Shown here piece by piece: positions 35,086 through 44,742 of a stretch of DNA of 64,000 nucleotides. A program made the position numbers and the translations under genes. Positions within the stretch are counted from its first letter, which is position 1, and the number at the start of each line of letters is the position of its first letter. Below the pieces are notes generated by a model, which saw only the letters and a program-made list of their open reading frames with translations, did not search any database and was not told where the DNA came from. This DNA is from Alistipes indistinctus YIT 12060 (GTDB taxonomy: Bacteria; Bacteroidota; Bacteroidia; Bacteroidales; Rikenellaceae). Where the stretch lies: NCBI RefSeq assembly GCF_025144995.1, contig NZ_CP102250.1, positions 868,001 through 932,000 of the forward strand, read 5' to 3'.

Positions 35086-36183
35086 ATGGCTCTACAATGC
35101 GGCATCGTAGGACTGCCCAACGTCGGCAAGTCGACACTCTTCAACTCGCTTTCGAATGCAAAGGCACAGGCGGCGAACTTCCCTTTCTGTACGATCGAAC
35201 CCAATGTGGGGGTTATCACCGTTCCCGACGAACGGTTGGTCAACCTCGCCAAGATCGATAATCCGAAGAAGGTGATCCCGACTACCATCGAGATCGTGGA
35301 CATCGCCGGACTGGTCAAGGGCGCTTCGAAAGGCGAGGGTCTCGGCAACAAGTTCCTTGCGAATATCCGCGAAACCGACGCGATCATCCATGTGCTGCGC
35401 TGTTTCGAAAACGATAACATCACGCATGTGGACGGCACCATCGACCCGGTGCGCGACAAAGAGATCATCGACACCGAACTGCAGCTCAAGGACCTCGAAA
35501 CGATCGAGAGCCGCATTGCGAAAGTGCAGAAACAGGCCGTCACGGGAGAAAAATCCGCCAAACGCCTTTTCGAAATTTTCCAACAATACAAAAACGTCCT
35601 CGAACAGGGCAGGAGCGCACGCACGGTCGTACTCGACAAGGAAGACCGCAAACTGGTACGGGATCTGCACCTGCTGACCGACAAACCGGTGCTTTACGTC
35701 TGCAACGTCGACGAGAAGAGCGCCGTAAACGGGAATGCCCATGTAGACGCGGTACGGGAGGCGATCAAGGAAGAAAATGCGGAACTGCTGATCGTGGCAG
35801 CGGCGACCGAAGCCGATATTGCAGAGTTGGAAACCTACGAAGAACGGCAAATGTTCCTCGAAGAGGCGGGACTCACCGAATCGGGCGTCAGCCGCCTGAT
35901 CCGCTCGGCCTATACGCTGCTGAACCTCGAAACCTATTTTACCACGGGTCCCGACGAGACCCGGGCATGGACCTACACGAAAGGGATGAAAGCCCCGCAG
36001 GCGGCAGGCATTATCCACACCGACTTTGAAAAGGGATTTATCCGCGCCGAGGTGATCAAATACGCCGACTACACCGCACTGGGCTCGGAAAAAGCCTGCC
36101 GGGAAGCGGGCAAAATCTCCGTGGAGGGCAAAGAGTACGTCGTGCAGGACGGCGACATCATGCACTTCCTGTTCAACGTCTGA
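35086..36183 (+). CDS. ychF: Redox-regulated ATPase YchF
   Basis: 365 residues, full length. The G1 loop GLPNVGKSTLFNSL (residues 8-21) and switch region DIAGLVKGASKGEGLGNKFL near residue 67 match the Obg-related YchF/Ola1 group, with a coiled-coil insertion and a C-terminal TGS-type domain (RAWTYTKGMKAPQAAGIIHTDFEKGFIRAEV). YchF binds ATP rather than GTP and associates with ribosomes. It converges with the ATP-grasp gene, leaving only 6 bases between stops and no obvious terminator. Confidence 0.96.
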   Translation: MALQCGIVGLPNVGKSTLFNSLSNAKAQAANFPFCTIEPNVGVITVPDERLVNLAKIDNPKKVIPTTIEIVDIAGLVKGASKGEGLGNKFLANIRETDAIIHVLRCFENDNITHVDGTIDPVRDKEIIDTELQLKDLETIESRIAKVQKQAVTGEKSAKRLFEIFQQYKNVLEQGRSARTVVLDKEDRKLVRDLHLLTDKPVLYVCNVDEKSAVNGNAHVDAVREAIKEENAELLIVAAATEADIAELETYEERQMFLEEAGLTESGVSRLIRSAYTLLNLETYFTTGPDETRAWTYTKGMKAPQAAGIIHTDFEKGFIRAEVIKYADYTALGSEKACREAGKISVEGKEYVVQDGDIMHFLFNV

Positions 36184-36189
36184 GCAGTC

Positions 36190-37326
36190 TTACAGGTTTT
36201 TCAGCGCATAATTCGAAGCGAACCAGTAATCTTTCGGGTTGCGGATGCCGAAGGCGTCGCGCAGTCCGCCGTAGCTATCCTGCAAGATAGAGACGCCGGG
36301 GCCGTTGTTGGCTTCGATCACGACAGGGCCGTCCGGCGTATAGGCGATATCCCAACCGATGTATTTAATCTTGTTGAGCTTTTGGGCCGAAAGCGTCACA
36401 AAACGGGATAACTCCTCCCAGTACGGGAACGTATAATCCCCGAAAACGAAACCGGTATCGGGATGCTTCTCATGGACCCGACCGTCGAAAGCGTAAGCCC
36501 GGGCAGCGAATTTGCCCGTCACGGCGTCGACCTGCATATAAAGGCCGCCGGAGCTGGCATTATCCACCTGCATGGCGCCCTGGCCCACCCTCAACAGGGA
36601 GAACAGGATCGACACGCTGTTTTTCTCGTTCCTGGTAACGATCCGAAACGTACAGATCGCATGCGGATAAATGGCAGCCATCTCGGGATGAGGGACCAAG
36701 CCCTCTTCGACGATCCACTCGTCTCCTTTCAACTCTTCCACATACGCCGCATCCAAAAGGCGCCCGTCCGGCGTGCGCAAATACCTCCCTTCACGCAGAT
36801 CGAACACTTCGATTCCCTTACCGCCCACACCGAAAGTCGGTTTGACGAACAGCCGGCCCACACCGGAAGCCTGAATCCGGGCCAACACCCGTTCAACCGT
36901 GCAGGGATTTTCCCCTCCGTCGAACAATACCCCATCGCTGACGGATAACAACACCCGGGGATGGTTGATCCCATACCCCCGGCACAGCGACGCAAAAAGC
37001 CGCTTGTCTTCGCACAGCACGTTCCGTTCGTTGAATGACTGCGGATAGAAAAGGAAATAGGCAAAATAATCGGGGATATAGGCCTTCATCTGCTCCATCG
37101 AAAGCGGACAGTCCTTGCGGTAGAGACGGTAACGGATATACTGGAACGGATAGGTTTTCCAATAGCGCTGCAAACAGCGCATCTCCCTGCGGATCCGCGC
37201 CGGACTTTTCTTGTCCGCACATCGTTCGAATTCCGCATATTCCGCCCGGTAGTAATCCCGGTAATACGCCCGGTGCTGACGCTCCGAACTCTTTTTAATA
37301 AAAAAATAGAGGTATTTTTTCAACAT
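36190..37326 (-). CDS. ATP-grasp protein of the sugar-transfer-associated type
   Basis: 378 residues from MLKKYLYFFIKKSS; a frame open to 37500 extends past the promoter at 37357-37364. The first half is basic and helical (YRDYYRAEYAEFERCADKKS, RRYWKTYPFQYIRYRLYRKDCPLSMEQMKAYIPDYFAYFLFYPQSF). The second half is an ATP-grasp fold: RLFVKPTFGVGGKGIEVF, DEWIVEEGLVPHPEMAAIYPHAICTFRIVT and GWDIAYTPDGPVVIEANNGPGV with the metal-binding Glu-Asn pair. Such proteins occur in capsule and lipopolysaccharide loci; the ligation reaction is unknown. Confidence 0.8.
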   Translation of the reverse strand: MLKKYLYFFIKKSSERQHRAYYRDYYRAEYAEFERCADKKSPARIRREMRCLQRYWKTYPFQYIRYRLYRKDCPLSMEQMKAYIPDYFAYFLFYPQSFNERNVLCEDKRLFASLCRGYGINHPRVLLSVSDGVLFDGGENPCTVERVLARIQASGVGRLFVKPTFGVGGKGIEVFDLREGRYLRTPDGRLLDAAYVEELKGDEWIVEEGLVPHPEMAAIYPHAICTFRIVTRNEKNSVSILFSLLRVGQGAMQVDNASSGGLYMQVDAVTGKFAARAYAFDGRVHEKHPDTGFVFGDYTFPYWEELSRFVTLSAQKLNKIKYIGWDIAYTPDGPVVIEANNGPGVSILQDSYGGLRDAFGIRNPKDYWFASNYALKNL

Positions 37327-37356
37327 GGCTGGTCGAAATATGTTTCTCCGGCAAAA

Positions 37357-37364
37357 CAAATGTA
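37357..37364 (-). promoter_or_regulatory. -7 promoter element for the ATP-grasp gene
   Basis: Minus strand TACATTTG, exact TAnnTTTG match, leader about 24 bases; it rules out the longer open frame. Confidence 0.55.
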
Positions 37365-37422
37365 GAAAAATGTTTCTGAAACGCAACATCCCCGCGATCA
37401 TAGCGATTGGCGCTTTTTTTAC

Positions 37423-37430
37423 TATTTTTG
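37423..37430 (+). promoter_or_regulatory. -7 promoter element for gltX
   Basis: TATTTTTG, exact TAnnTTTG match, leader about 110 bases to 37548. Confidence 0.5.
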
Positions 37431-37547
37431 CAACGGCTTCGCCCGTGTCCGTTTTTTGACGGCGCTCCCGGGCAGGCCGACCGGCCGAACGACATTCCAA
37501 AGGGCGTTTTCGCCGGAATTAACCGAACACAACACTGAAAAACCGAT

Positions 37548-39086
37548 ATGGAACGCAAAGTAAGAGTCCGCTTCGCCCCGAGTCCCACCGGCCCGCTGCA
37601 TATGGGCGGCGTACGCACGGCGCTGTACAACTACCTTTTCGCCCGCCAGCGAGGCGGTGATTTCATCCTGCGCATCGAAGACACCGACTCGCACCGTTTC
37701 GTGCCGGGCGCAGAAGCTTACATCATGGAAGCGCTCAAATGGTGCGGTATCACCATTAACGAAGGAGTCAGCGAAGGAGGCCCCCACGCCCCCTACCGCC
37801 AAAGTGAACGGAAAGAAATATACCTGAAATATGCCCTGCAACTGGTCGAATCGGGAAACGCCTATTATGCTTTCGACACGCCCGAAGAGCTCAATGCTAT
37901 CCGCGCCGAAGCCGAAGCGGCGGGTAACACTTTCGCCTACAACTACGAAGTACGCGGAAAACTGGCCACCTCGCTGGCCCTCCCGCCCGACGAGGTACAG
38001 CGCCGCATCGAGCGTGGCGACCAATGGGTGATCCGTTTCCGAATGCCCGAAAACGAAGAGGTGGAGATGCACGACCTGATCCGCGGCGACGTGGTGGTGA
38101 ACACCTCGACGCTCGACGACAAAGTACTCTATAAATCAGCTGACAGCCTGCCCACTTACCACCTCGCCAACATCGTGGACGACCACCTGATGGAAATTAC
38201 CCATGTCATCCGCGGCGAAGAGTGGCTGCCGTCGCTGCCGTTGCACTACCTGCTCTACCGGGCCTTCGGTTGGAGCGAAACGCAACCCGATTTCGCACAC
38301 CTGCCACTACTGCTGAAACCCACCGGAGGCGGCAAGCTCAGCAAACGCGACGGCGATAAGATGGGATTCCCGGTCTTTCCGCTGCGCTGGGTCTCTCCGC
38401 AGGGAGAGGTGTCGCACGGCTACCGGGAGGACGGCTATTTCCCGGAAGCGTTCATCAACATGCTCGCGCTGCTGGGCTGGAATCCAGGCACGGAACAGGA
38501 GCTGTTCACGATGGACGAGTTGATCGCGGCCTTCTCGCTGGAACGCGTAAGCAAGAGCGGTGCACGGTTCAACCCTGAAAAAGCCCGCTGGTTCAATGCC
38601 CAATACCTCAAACAGAAATCAGACGCGGAACTGGCCGCCCTGTTCCGCCCGGTACTGACCGAAAAGGGTATCGAGGCTTCCGACGGGAAAGTCGAACAGG
38701 TGATGGGCCTGATGAAAGAACGCGCCACGTTCGTCAGCGAACTGTGGGAGCTGACCTCATTCCTGTTCGTCGCCCCGGACGATTACGATCCCAAGGCTGC
38801 CGCCAAGTTCTGGAAAGGCGACAACCCGGCCCGCATCCGGGGGCTGCGCGACCTGCTCGCAACCGTTACGGACTTCGGAAAGGAAAACACCGAAAAGAGC
38901 GTAATGGAATGGATCGCGGCAAACGAATATCCGACCGGACAGGTGATGAATGCGTTCCGACTCGCAATCATCGGCAAAAGTACAGGACCCAGCATGTTCG
39001 AAGTGTGTGAGATTCTCGGCCGTGACGAAACGCTCCGCAGGCTCGACGCCATCCTCACCAAACTGGGCACAGGGGAAAATGCCTAA
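37548..39086 (+). CDS. gltX: Glutamyl-tRNA synthetase
   Basis: 512 residues, full length class I synthetase. The HIGH motif is in [21 protein letters not shown] (residues 7-27), and the KMSKS loop is KLSKRDG near residue 264. It charges tRNA-Glu with glutamate, which also feeds porphyrin synthesis. It is transcribed alone with a strong hairpin at 39124-39153. Confidence 0.97.
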   Translation: MERKVRVRFAPSPTGPLHMGGVRTALYNYLFARQRGGDFILRIEDTDSHRFVPGAEAYIMEALKWCGITINEGVSEGGPHAPYRQSERKEIYLKYALQLVESGNAYYAFDTPEELNAIRAEAEAAGNTFAYNYEVRGKLATSLALPPDEVQRRIERGDQWVIRFRMPENEEVEMHDLIRGDVVVNTSTLDDKVLYKSADSLPTYHLANIVDDHLMEITHVIRGEEWLPSLPLHYLLYRAFGWSETQPDFAHLPLLLKPTGGGKLSKRDGDKMGFPVFPLRWVSPQGEVSHGYREDGYFPEAFINMLALLGWNPGTEQELFTMDELIAAFSLERVSKSGARFNPEKARWFNAQYLKQKSDAELAALFRPVLTEKGIEASDGKVEQVMGLMKERATFVSELWELTSFLFVAPDDYDPKAAAKFWKGDNPARIRGLRDLLATVTDFGKENTEKSVMEWIAANEYPTGQVMNAFRLAIIGKSTGPSMFEVCEILGRDETLRRLDAILTKLGTGENA

Positions 39087-39123
39087 ACAGCAAGCACAAT
39101 GCTGCCGGAATATGTAACGCTTT

Positions 39124-39153
39124 AAAAGGCCATCGCAATGCGGATGGCCTTTT
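39124..39153 (+). terminator. Hairpin terminator of gltX
   Basis: Eleven-pair stem (39124-39134 with 39143-39153), T tract in the descending arm, 37 bases after the gltX stop. Confidence 0.7.
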
Positions 39154-39261
39154 TCACACACACCATGTCGGGTATTTTAGCGAAAGGCCTCGTAATTCGG
39201 GATAAATTCGTTAATTTTATCCCAGCAAAATTTTCCCGAACCCAATCGAAACATCCGACTT

Positions 39262-42200
39262 ATGAGAAAAATATCCGCACGACTGCTCTCGTTGTGCGCG
39301 CTCTGGTTCGCCGCCCAGCAGCCCGCCGCCGCCCAGCATACCCAACGGTTCAACGGCTGGCCCACCGCCGCCACTGCACAGGAATTGCCCGCAGGTTTCG
39401 TCGCGCCCCCGGCCGGGTACGGCAACGTACCCTTTTTCTGGCTCAACGGCGACACGCTCCGGCGCGACCGCATGAGCGACATCCTCGATACGCTCGCCAC
39501 ATCGGCCACATCGGGCTTTTCGGTAAGCTATATCCACAAAAACGCCAACATCGACTCCGTCGAACACAAAAGCGGCTACGGGATGTTCGGACACACCGAG
39601 CCGGGCGAACCGAAAGTCTTCTCGCCGGCCTGGTGGGAGTTCTGGAACTGGTTTTCAGGCGCCTGTGCCGATCGGGGCATGGGCCTGGGCTTGGACGACT
39701 ATACGGTAGGCTGGTACGGGAACGGCTACTATCCCGATGAGGTATACAACCAGCCAAAGTACAAAAATTACCAGGGCAAACTCGACATCACGGCCCATCC
39801 GGTGGCCGCCGGAGCGACTCTCACCCTCACACTTCCCGAACATACGGTCAGCGTCGTCGCCCTGCCGGAACACAACCAGAAAGAGAAACCGATCGATCTC
39901 ACCGCCACCACCGGTGCCGGAAAACTGACCTGGACAGCTCCCTCCTCGGCCAAGTCCTATACCGTCTATGTCACGGCCACGCAGCCCGACTACCTGCTGC
40001 ACCCCGACAACGGGAAAGAGCTGGTCGAGGTCTATTTCGACCGTTTCGAACAGAACATGAACCAAAAGGGGCGCGACGGCATGAACTACTTCTTCCAGGA
40101 CGAGCTCCTCTACCCGCTCACGATCCTTTCGTGGGCCGAAGATATGCCTGCCCAGTTCCGGGACCGGAAAGGCTACGACATCCTTCCCTACCTGGCAGCC
40201 CTGAAGTACGACATCGGCGACATCACGGCCAAGATCCGTCTCGATTACTGCGACGTGGTGATGACACTGGCCGAGGAGCGCTATTTCAAGCCCATCTTCG
40301 ACTGGAACGACTCGCGCGGACTGATCTACGGCTGCGACAATATGGGGCGAGGTAAACAGCCGCTCCACTACCTCGACTATTTCCGGGCGACCAGTTGGTT
40401 TACCGCACCGGGCAACGATGCCCCGGCACGCGGTTCCAGTTTCATCCAGACCAAGGTTTCGAGTTCGATCGCCCACCTCTACGAGCGGCCCCGCACATGG
40501 CTCGAAGCGTTCCACAGCATGGGCTGGGGCAGCAAAACGGAATGGCTCACCGAACAGATCGACCACCATTTCCTCGCAGGCGGCAACCTCGTCTGCATGC
40601 ATGGGCTCTACTACTCGACCCACGGCGGCTGGTGGGAGTGGGCCCCCCCGTGCTTCCATTACCACATGCCTTACTGGCCGCACATGAAAAAATGGCTCGA
40701 ATACACCGAGCGGGTCAGCTACCTGATGAGCCAGGGCCACCACGTCTGCGACATCGCGATCCTCTACCCCACCGAGACATTGCAGGCGTTCTCACCGGAC
40801 AAGCCCTACGACGATCAATACAATTTCTCGTACATCATGGAGCTGAGCAACGCCGGATTGGATTACGACCTGATCGACAATCGCTCGTTGGTGAAGGCCG
40901 ATATCAAAGACAAAGCGCTGCACGTCAGCGGTGAGAGCTACAAGATACTCCTGATCAAAGACATTCGCGCTTTGCGCTACGAAGCGCTGCTCAAGCTGCG
41001 GGACTTTTACCGCGGCGGCGGGATCGTGCTGGCCATCGGCGATCTGCCCGAAGCGAGCGACCGGGCCGGATCGAACGACCCGGAAGTCAACAAAATCGTC
41101 AAAGAAATATTCGGGATGACCGCCGCACAAACCGAAACGATCGCGGTCAAAGCCCAGAAAAACCCGACCGGAGGCGTAGGTTTTTACCTCAATACCACCG
41201 AGGACATGGTGCCGCTGATCCACCGCACGATCACGCCGGATTTCCGTGCAGGGACGAAAGGCGGCAAAGTCCTGCACCGCCGGACGGACGACCGCGACGT
41301 TTACATGGTGATGAATGTCGAACCGGGTACCGACTGCTTTTTCCGGGCCAAAGGGAACGCCCAGTTGTGGAACGCTTTCGACGGGACGATGCAGCCGCTT
41401 CCGGTAAAACGCGTCACCGGCGAAGGAACCGTCATCCGGTTGGACACGCCCTACAACCGCTCGTCGCTCGTAGTCTTCTCGCCCGGTGAACCGGTGTCCG
41501 ATACCGTTTCACAGACTGAGAAACCGCCTCAGGAGATTATCCCGGTAGAGGGCGAATGGGAAGTGGAGATGTTACCGACGCTGGACAATAAGTGGGGCGA
41601 TTTCCGCCTGCCTGCGACCGATGAAAAGATCGGTCCCGAGGCTCGCCGCTTCCGCTTCATACCGCTGCGCGCATTGGGCAAAACCAAGACGTGGATGCAA
41701 CCCGCCTACAACGACTCTACGTGGTCGGTGGGCACTTACGGATTCGGAGCCCCGATGGAAGTGCTCGTCGACGGCTCGTCGCAAAAGGCCGACGGACTGG
41801 CTGCGGCGGTATTCAACGGTACGCTCGCCGACTGGAAGCCTTACAGCTTTTCGTGGCAGTACGGGGTCGAGAACAACCCCGGTTCGCAGGGCTATCACGG
41901 ACTGAAAGGACGCGTAGACAACAACTTCCTGATCCTCGACAAGGGACGGAACATGCTTTTCCGTACGCAGTTCTATGCGCCTGAAACGGATTTTTACGTC
42001 CTCATCACCGGCAACGTCACTCCCGAGGGTATTTATATCGACGGGGAAAACATCCGTTCGGAAGATATCGTTTCGCGCGAAGGCCCGAACGGCCAGCGCG
42101 AGACACGTTACACGGTCAACCTGCGCAAAGGCTGGCACTCGCTGCTGCTCGTCTTTACGAACACGACCGACCAGCCGCTGCACCAAGAACCGTATGACCT

Positions 42201-42969
42201 GCTCGACCGGCGCACGCGCAGTACGGCGGTGATCCTGCCGCTCGCTGACACGGCTGTAAAGGAAAACACGCCTTACGACGACATCGTTGCGATGAAATGG
42301 TACCGATCGAACCGGCTCACGTTCGATCCCAACGCCGGGCGGCCGCAAAAAACCATCTACCGCTTCGAAACCGTGCCCGGCCTCTCGTCCCTGCGGCTCG
42401 ACCTGGCAGGACACCTTGAAAAAGCCTGGGTGGACGGTATGGCGATCAATGCCAAGACCAATATCCGGACGAAAGGCGACGGACGGTATGAAATCGTGTT
42501 GCCGGTAACCTTCCCGCGCACCAGCGAAATGACGCTGCAAATCACTCCCGATCCGGGTGCGGGCGGTACCGCCGTATTCCGTGAACCGGTCAGGTTCATC
42601 TGCGGCAAGGGCGTGATGAATGCGGGCGACTGGAGCAAGAACGGTGCACTGCTCTACTACTCGGGTGGCATGTACTACCGAAAAACCGTCGAATTGAACG
42701 AGCAGCAGATCGCGCGCGGTGTGACGCTCGACCTGGGCAAAGTGTCGGCGAGCTGCGAAATCAAGGTAAACGGCAAAGACGCTGGTATCCACATCTATTC
42801 GCCCTTCAGCGCCGACATCACCCCATATCTGCACCCCGGCGAAAACCGGATCGAAGTATTGGTCTACAGTACGCTGGCCAACCACTACCAGACCAGCCCC
42901 ACCCCCTATAAAGGCGATCCGGAAGCAGGCCTGATAGGGCCGGTACGGCTGATCGTCGGCGGAAAATAA
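39262..42969 (+). CDS. Very large secreted glycoside hydrolase, GH106-like (alpha-L-rhamnosidase type)
   Basis: 1235 residues with a signal peptide (cleavage after AAAQ near residue 24). The first 560 residues resemble the GH106 catalytic barrel: PFFWLNGDTLRRDRMSDILDTLATSATSGFSVSYIHKNAN, MGLGLDDYTVGWYGNGYYPDEVY, FFQDELLYPLTILSWAEDMP and KTEWLTEQIDHHFLAGGNLVCMHGLYYSTHGGWWEWAPPCFHYH. Two or three beta-sandwich domains follow, ending in a galactose-binding-like module (GVTLDLGKVSASCEIKVNGKDAGIHIYSPFSADITPYLHPGENRIEVLVYSTLANHY). GH106 enzymes release L-rhamnose from pectin side chains or glycosides. No SusC/SusD or regulator adjoins. A near-consensus -7 (TAATTTTA) is at 39212-39219. Confidence 0.85.
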   Translation: MRKISARLLSLCALWFAAQQPAAAQHTQRFNGWPTAATAQELPAGFVAPPAGYGNVPFFWLNGDTLRRDRMSDILDTLATSATSGFSVSYIHKNANIDSVEHKSGYGMFGHTEPGEPKVFSPAWWEFWNWFSGACADRGMGLGLDDYTVGWYGNGYYPDEVYNQPKYKNYQGKLDITAHPVAAGATLTLTLPEHTVSVVALPEHNQKEKPIDLTATTGAGKLTWTAPSSAKSYTVYVTATQPDYLLHPDNGKELVEVYFDRFEQNMNQKGRDGMNYFFQDELLYPLTILSWAEDMPAQFRDRKGYDILPYLAALKYDIGDITAKIRLDYCDVVMTLAEERYFKPIFDWNDSRGLIYGCDNMGRGKQPLHYLDYFRATSWFTAPGNDAPARGSSFIQTKVSSSIAHLYERPRTWLEAFHSMGWGSKTEWLTEQIDHHFLAGGNLVCMHGLYYSTHGGWWEWAPPCFHYHMPYWPHMKKWLEYTERVSYLMSQGHHVCDIAILYPTETLQAFSPDKPYDDQYNFSYIMELSNAGLDYDLIDNRSLVKADIKDKALHVSGESYKILLIKDIRALRYEALLKLRDFYRGGGIVLAIGDLPEASDRAGSNDPEVNKIVKEIFGMTAAQTETIAVKAQKNPTGGVGFYLNTTEDMVPLIHRTITPDFRAGTKGGKVLHRRTDDRDVYMVMNVEPGTDCFFRAKGNAQLWNAFDGTMQPLPVKRVTGEGTVIRLDTPYNRSSLVVFSPGEPVSDTVSQTEKPPQEIIPVEGEWEVEMLPTLDNKWGDFRLPATDEKIGPEARRFRFIPLRALGKTKTWMQPAYNDSTWSVGTYGFGAPMEVLVDGSSQKADGLAAAVFNGTLADWKPYSFSWQYGVENNPGSQGYHGLKGRVDNNFLILDKGRNMLFRTQFYAPETDFYVLITGNVTPEGIYIDGENIRSEDIVSREGPNGQRETRYTVNLRKGWHSLLLVFTNTTDQPLHQEPYDLLDRRTRSTAVILPLADTAVKENTPYDDIVAMKWYRSNRLTFDPNAGRPQKTIYRFETVPGLSSLRLDLAGHLEKAWVDGMAINAKTNIRTKGDGRYEIVLPVTFPRTSEMTLQITPDPGAGGTAVFREPVRFICGKGVMNAGDWSKNGALLYYSGGMYYRKTVELNEQQIARGVTLDLGKVSASCEIKVNGKDAGIHIYSPFSADITPYLHPGENRIEVLVYSTLANHYQTSPTPYKGDPEAGLIGPVRLIVGGK

Positions 42970-43056
42970 ATACGGCAGGTCGGTGGATCTCCGCGAATCC
43001 TGTTGAAAACAGAAAACGGTCAACAGGCACAGGGGTAAAAACGCTGAGGCGGATCA

Positions 43057-43092
43057 AAATCGAAGGGAGGCATTCATGCCTCCCTTCGATTT
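43057..43092. terminator. Bidirectional hairpin terminator
   Basis: Perfect 16-base-pair stem (43057-43072 with 43077-43092), 4-base loop, between the convergent GH106-like and HdeD genes. Confidence 0.7.
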
Positions 43093-43180
43093 ATGTATTT
43101 TTCATGAATTACAAACAGTACCCTATCGATGCACCGTAAACGATCGCCAATGTCCCTTCGATCGTTCGGCCTGCGCCCTG

Positions 43181-43723
43181 TCAGGCCGTTTCCCTTTTCG
43201 CACGGCGCATACTGAAGGCGACGATCAGGCTCGCGAAGCCGACGAACAGGAAAATCGCGGCCAGCAGGTAAGCGACGGGCAGCAGGCCGAAACGTTCGTC
43301 GATAATCATCAAAAAGCCGAAAACCATCAACAGTACGCCGATTACGGCATAGCCGCTCCAGTCACGCGAACGGTTGCGCCGCCACGAAAGCGCGTCGATC
43401 AGGTACATCAGTCCCCGGATAAAGACCCATATCCCGATAATGACCGGAATCAGCGCAGCAGAAATCATCGGATGGATCAACATGACCAAACCGAACAGTA
43501 CGTCGACAATTCCTTCGAAAAGCCGCCAGCCCCAGCCGCCGGCCGACATATTAGAGAAAGCGAAGGCCAGAGACATAATACCTGTCGCCAGCGCGATCAG
43601 GCCGATGTAAAGCGCCACGGAAAGCAAAGCGGTCATCGGGTATGCCAGAGAGACGAAGCCCAACACCAAAAACAGCAGACCGCCCACGAGCAATAACCAC
43701 CAATGTTTGAGAATATCTTCCAT
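43181..43723 (-). CDS. HdeD-family membrane protein
   Basis: 180 residues from MEDILKHWWLLLVGG. Six hydrophobic helices arranged as three pairs, with the recurring HdeD pattern (WLLLVGGLLFLVLGFVSLAYPMTALLSVALYIGLIALATGIM; GIVDVLFGLVMLIHPMISAALIPVIIGIWVFIRGLMYLIDAL). HdeD helps acid resistance at high cell density in E. coli; in gut Bacteroidota a stress role is likely but unproven. An 18-codon N-terminal extension to 43777 is open but less typical. Confidence 0.85.
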   Translation of the reverse strand: MEDILKHWWLLLVGGLLFLVLGFVSLAYPMTALLSVALYIGLIALATGIMSLAFAFSNMSAGGWGWRLFEGIVDVLFGLVMLIHPMISAALIPVIIGIWVFIRGLMYLIDALSWRRNRSRDWSGYAVIGVLLMVFGFLMIIDERFGLLPVAYLLAAIFLFVGFASLIVAFSMRRAKRETA

Positions 43724-43825
43724 AAGAACCGTTTTTAGTTTTTGATACTGAGTGCTCTCGTACAAGAACATTGCCAAAAACAGGTATTTTTCCGGACCGG
43801 ATTTTTAAATATGAAGAATTAATCG

Positions 43826-43833
43826 TATTTTTG
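43826..43833 (+). promoter_or_regulatory. -7 promoter element for rpmI-rplT
   Basis: TATTTTTG, exact TAnnTTTG match, leader about 27 bases to 43868. Confidence 0.6.
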
Positions 43834-43867
43834 CGGACTGTTTAACTTTTTTAAAACATTTAGTAGA

Positions 43868-44062
43868 ATGCCTAAGATGAAAACGAATTCGGGCGCTAAG
43901 AAGCGTTTCGATTTCACGGGAAGCGGCAAAATCAAGCGCAAACACGCTTACAAAAGCCACATCCTGACCAAGAAAACCACCAAACAAAAACGCAACCTGA
44001 CCTATTCGGGTCTCGTCGCACCGGCCAACGAAGCTGCCGTCAAACTGCTTCTGGTAAAGTAG
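43868..44062 (+). CDS. rpmI: Ribosomal protein bL35
   Basis: 64 residues, [36 protein letters not shown]-type start, the normal bL35 sequence pattern. It is the first gene of an rpmI-rplT pair with its own promoter; infC, usually directly upstream in Bacteroidota and other bacteria, is absent here, replaced by the HdeD gene on the opposite strand. The 94-base gap to rplT contains no gene; a regulatory fold is possible. Confidence 0.97.
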   Translation: MPKMKTNSGAKKRFDFTGSGKIKRKHAYKSHILTKKTTKQKRNLTYSGLVAPANEAAVKLLLVK

Positions 44063-44156
44063 TCCGCTACTCTGCCGACACGTTAAACCAAGAGTGCCCG
44101 TGCCCCAAAGAGTGTGGGAGAACCACGCCGCCGACCACTCGTAAAACTTTCACATT

Positions 44157-44501
44157 ATGCCAAGGTCAGTCAATGCTGTAGCATCAAGAGCCAGAAGAAA
44201 AAAAGTTTTAAAACTTGCCAAAGGTAACTTTGGTTCAAGGGGAAATGTCTGGACGGTCGCCAAAAATACCGTCGAGAAAGGTCTTACCTACGCCTATCGC
44301 GACCGTAAGAACAAAAAACGTCAGTTCCGCAGCCTGTGGATTCAGCGTATCAACGCCGGTGTCCGCGCTTACGGAATGACTTACTCGGAATTTATGGGCA
44401 AAGTCAACGCCAAAGGGATCGCACTCAACCGCAAGGTACTTGCCGACCTGGCGATGAACAACCCCAAAGCATTCGAAAAAGTTGTAAAAACAGTTAAATA
44501 G
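44157..44501 (+). CDS. rplT: Ribosomal protein bL20
   Basis: 114 residues, [70 protein letters not shown] pattern with the long basic N-terminal helix of bL20. It binds 23S rRNA early in large-subunit assembly and in other bacteria represses its own operon. It is followed by two hairpins. Confidence 0.97.
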   Translation: MPRSVNAVASRARRKKVLKLAKGNFGSRGNVWTVAKNTVEKGLTYAYRDRKNKKRQFRSLWIQRINAGVRAYGMTYSEFMGKVNAKGIALNRKVLADLAMNNPKAFEKVVKTVK

Positions 44502-44505
44502 TTAC

Positions 44506-44535
44506 AAAGCCGCTTCTTTTTAGAGCGGCTTTTTT
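44506..44535 (+). terminator. Hairpin terminator of rpmI-rplT
   Basis: Nine-pair stem (44506-44514 with 44524-44532) ending in six T, directly after the rplT stop. Confidence 0.75.
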
Positions 44536-44553
44536 GTCTGTACTTTTGTATGA

Positions 44554-44590
44554 AAATCCCCGGCTCTTTCAGAGAACCGGGGATTTCTTT
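44554..44590. terminator. Second hairpin downstream of rplT
   Basis: Fourteen-position stem (44554-44567 with 44573-44586, one mismatch) followed by TTCTTTTTT. It may back up the rplT terminator or stop transcription from yeiH on the other strand. Confidence 0.55.
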
Positions 44591-44742
44591 TTTCACTCGC
44601 ATCTATTCCAATCCCGGAGCCACGAGATTATTTTCATTGTTTTGCAATACACAAAGGCAAAAAACGGATAATCGCGGAACCTCAGTCCGGCAGGATCAAG
44701 CAACGTGCCACCGCGAAACAAAGGACCCACCGCCGCCCCAGA

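Noticed and set aside
41572-43023. Minus-strand frame of 483 codons
   Set aside because: It is antisense to the GH106-like gene with no promoter, signal peptide or family motif.
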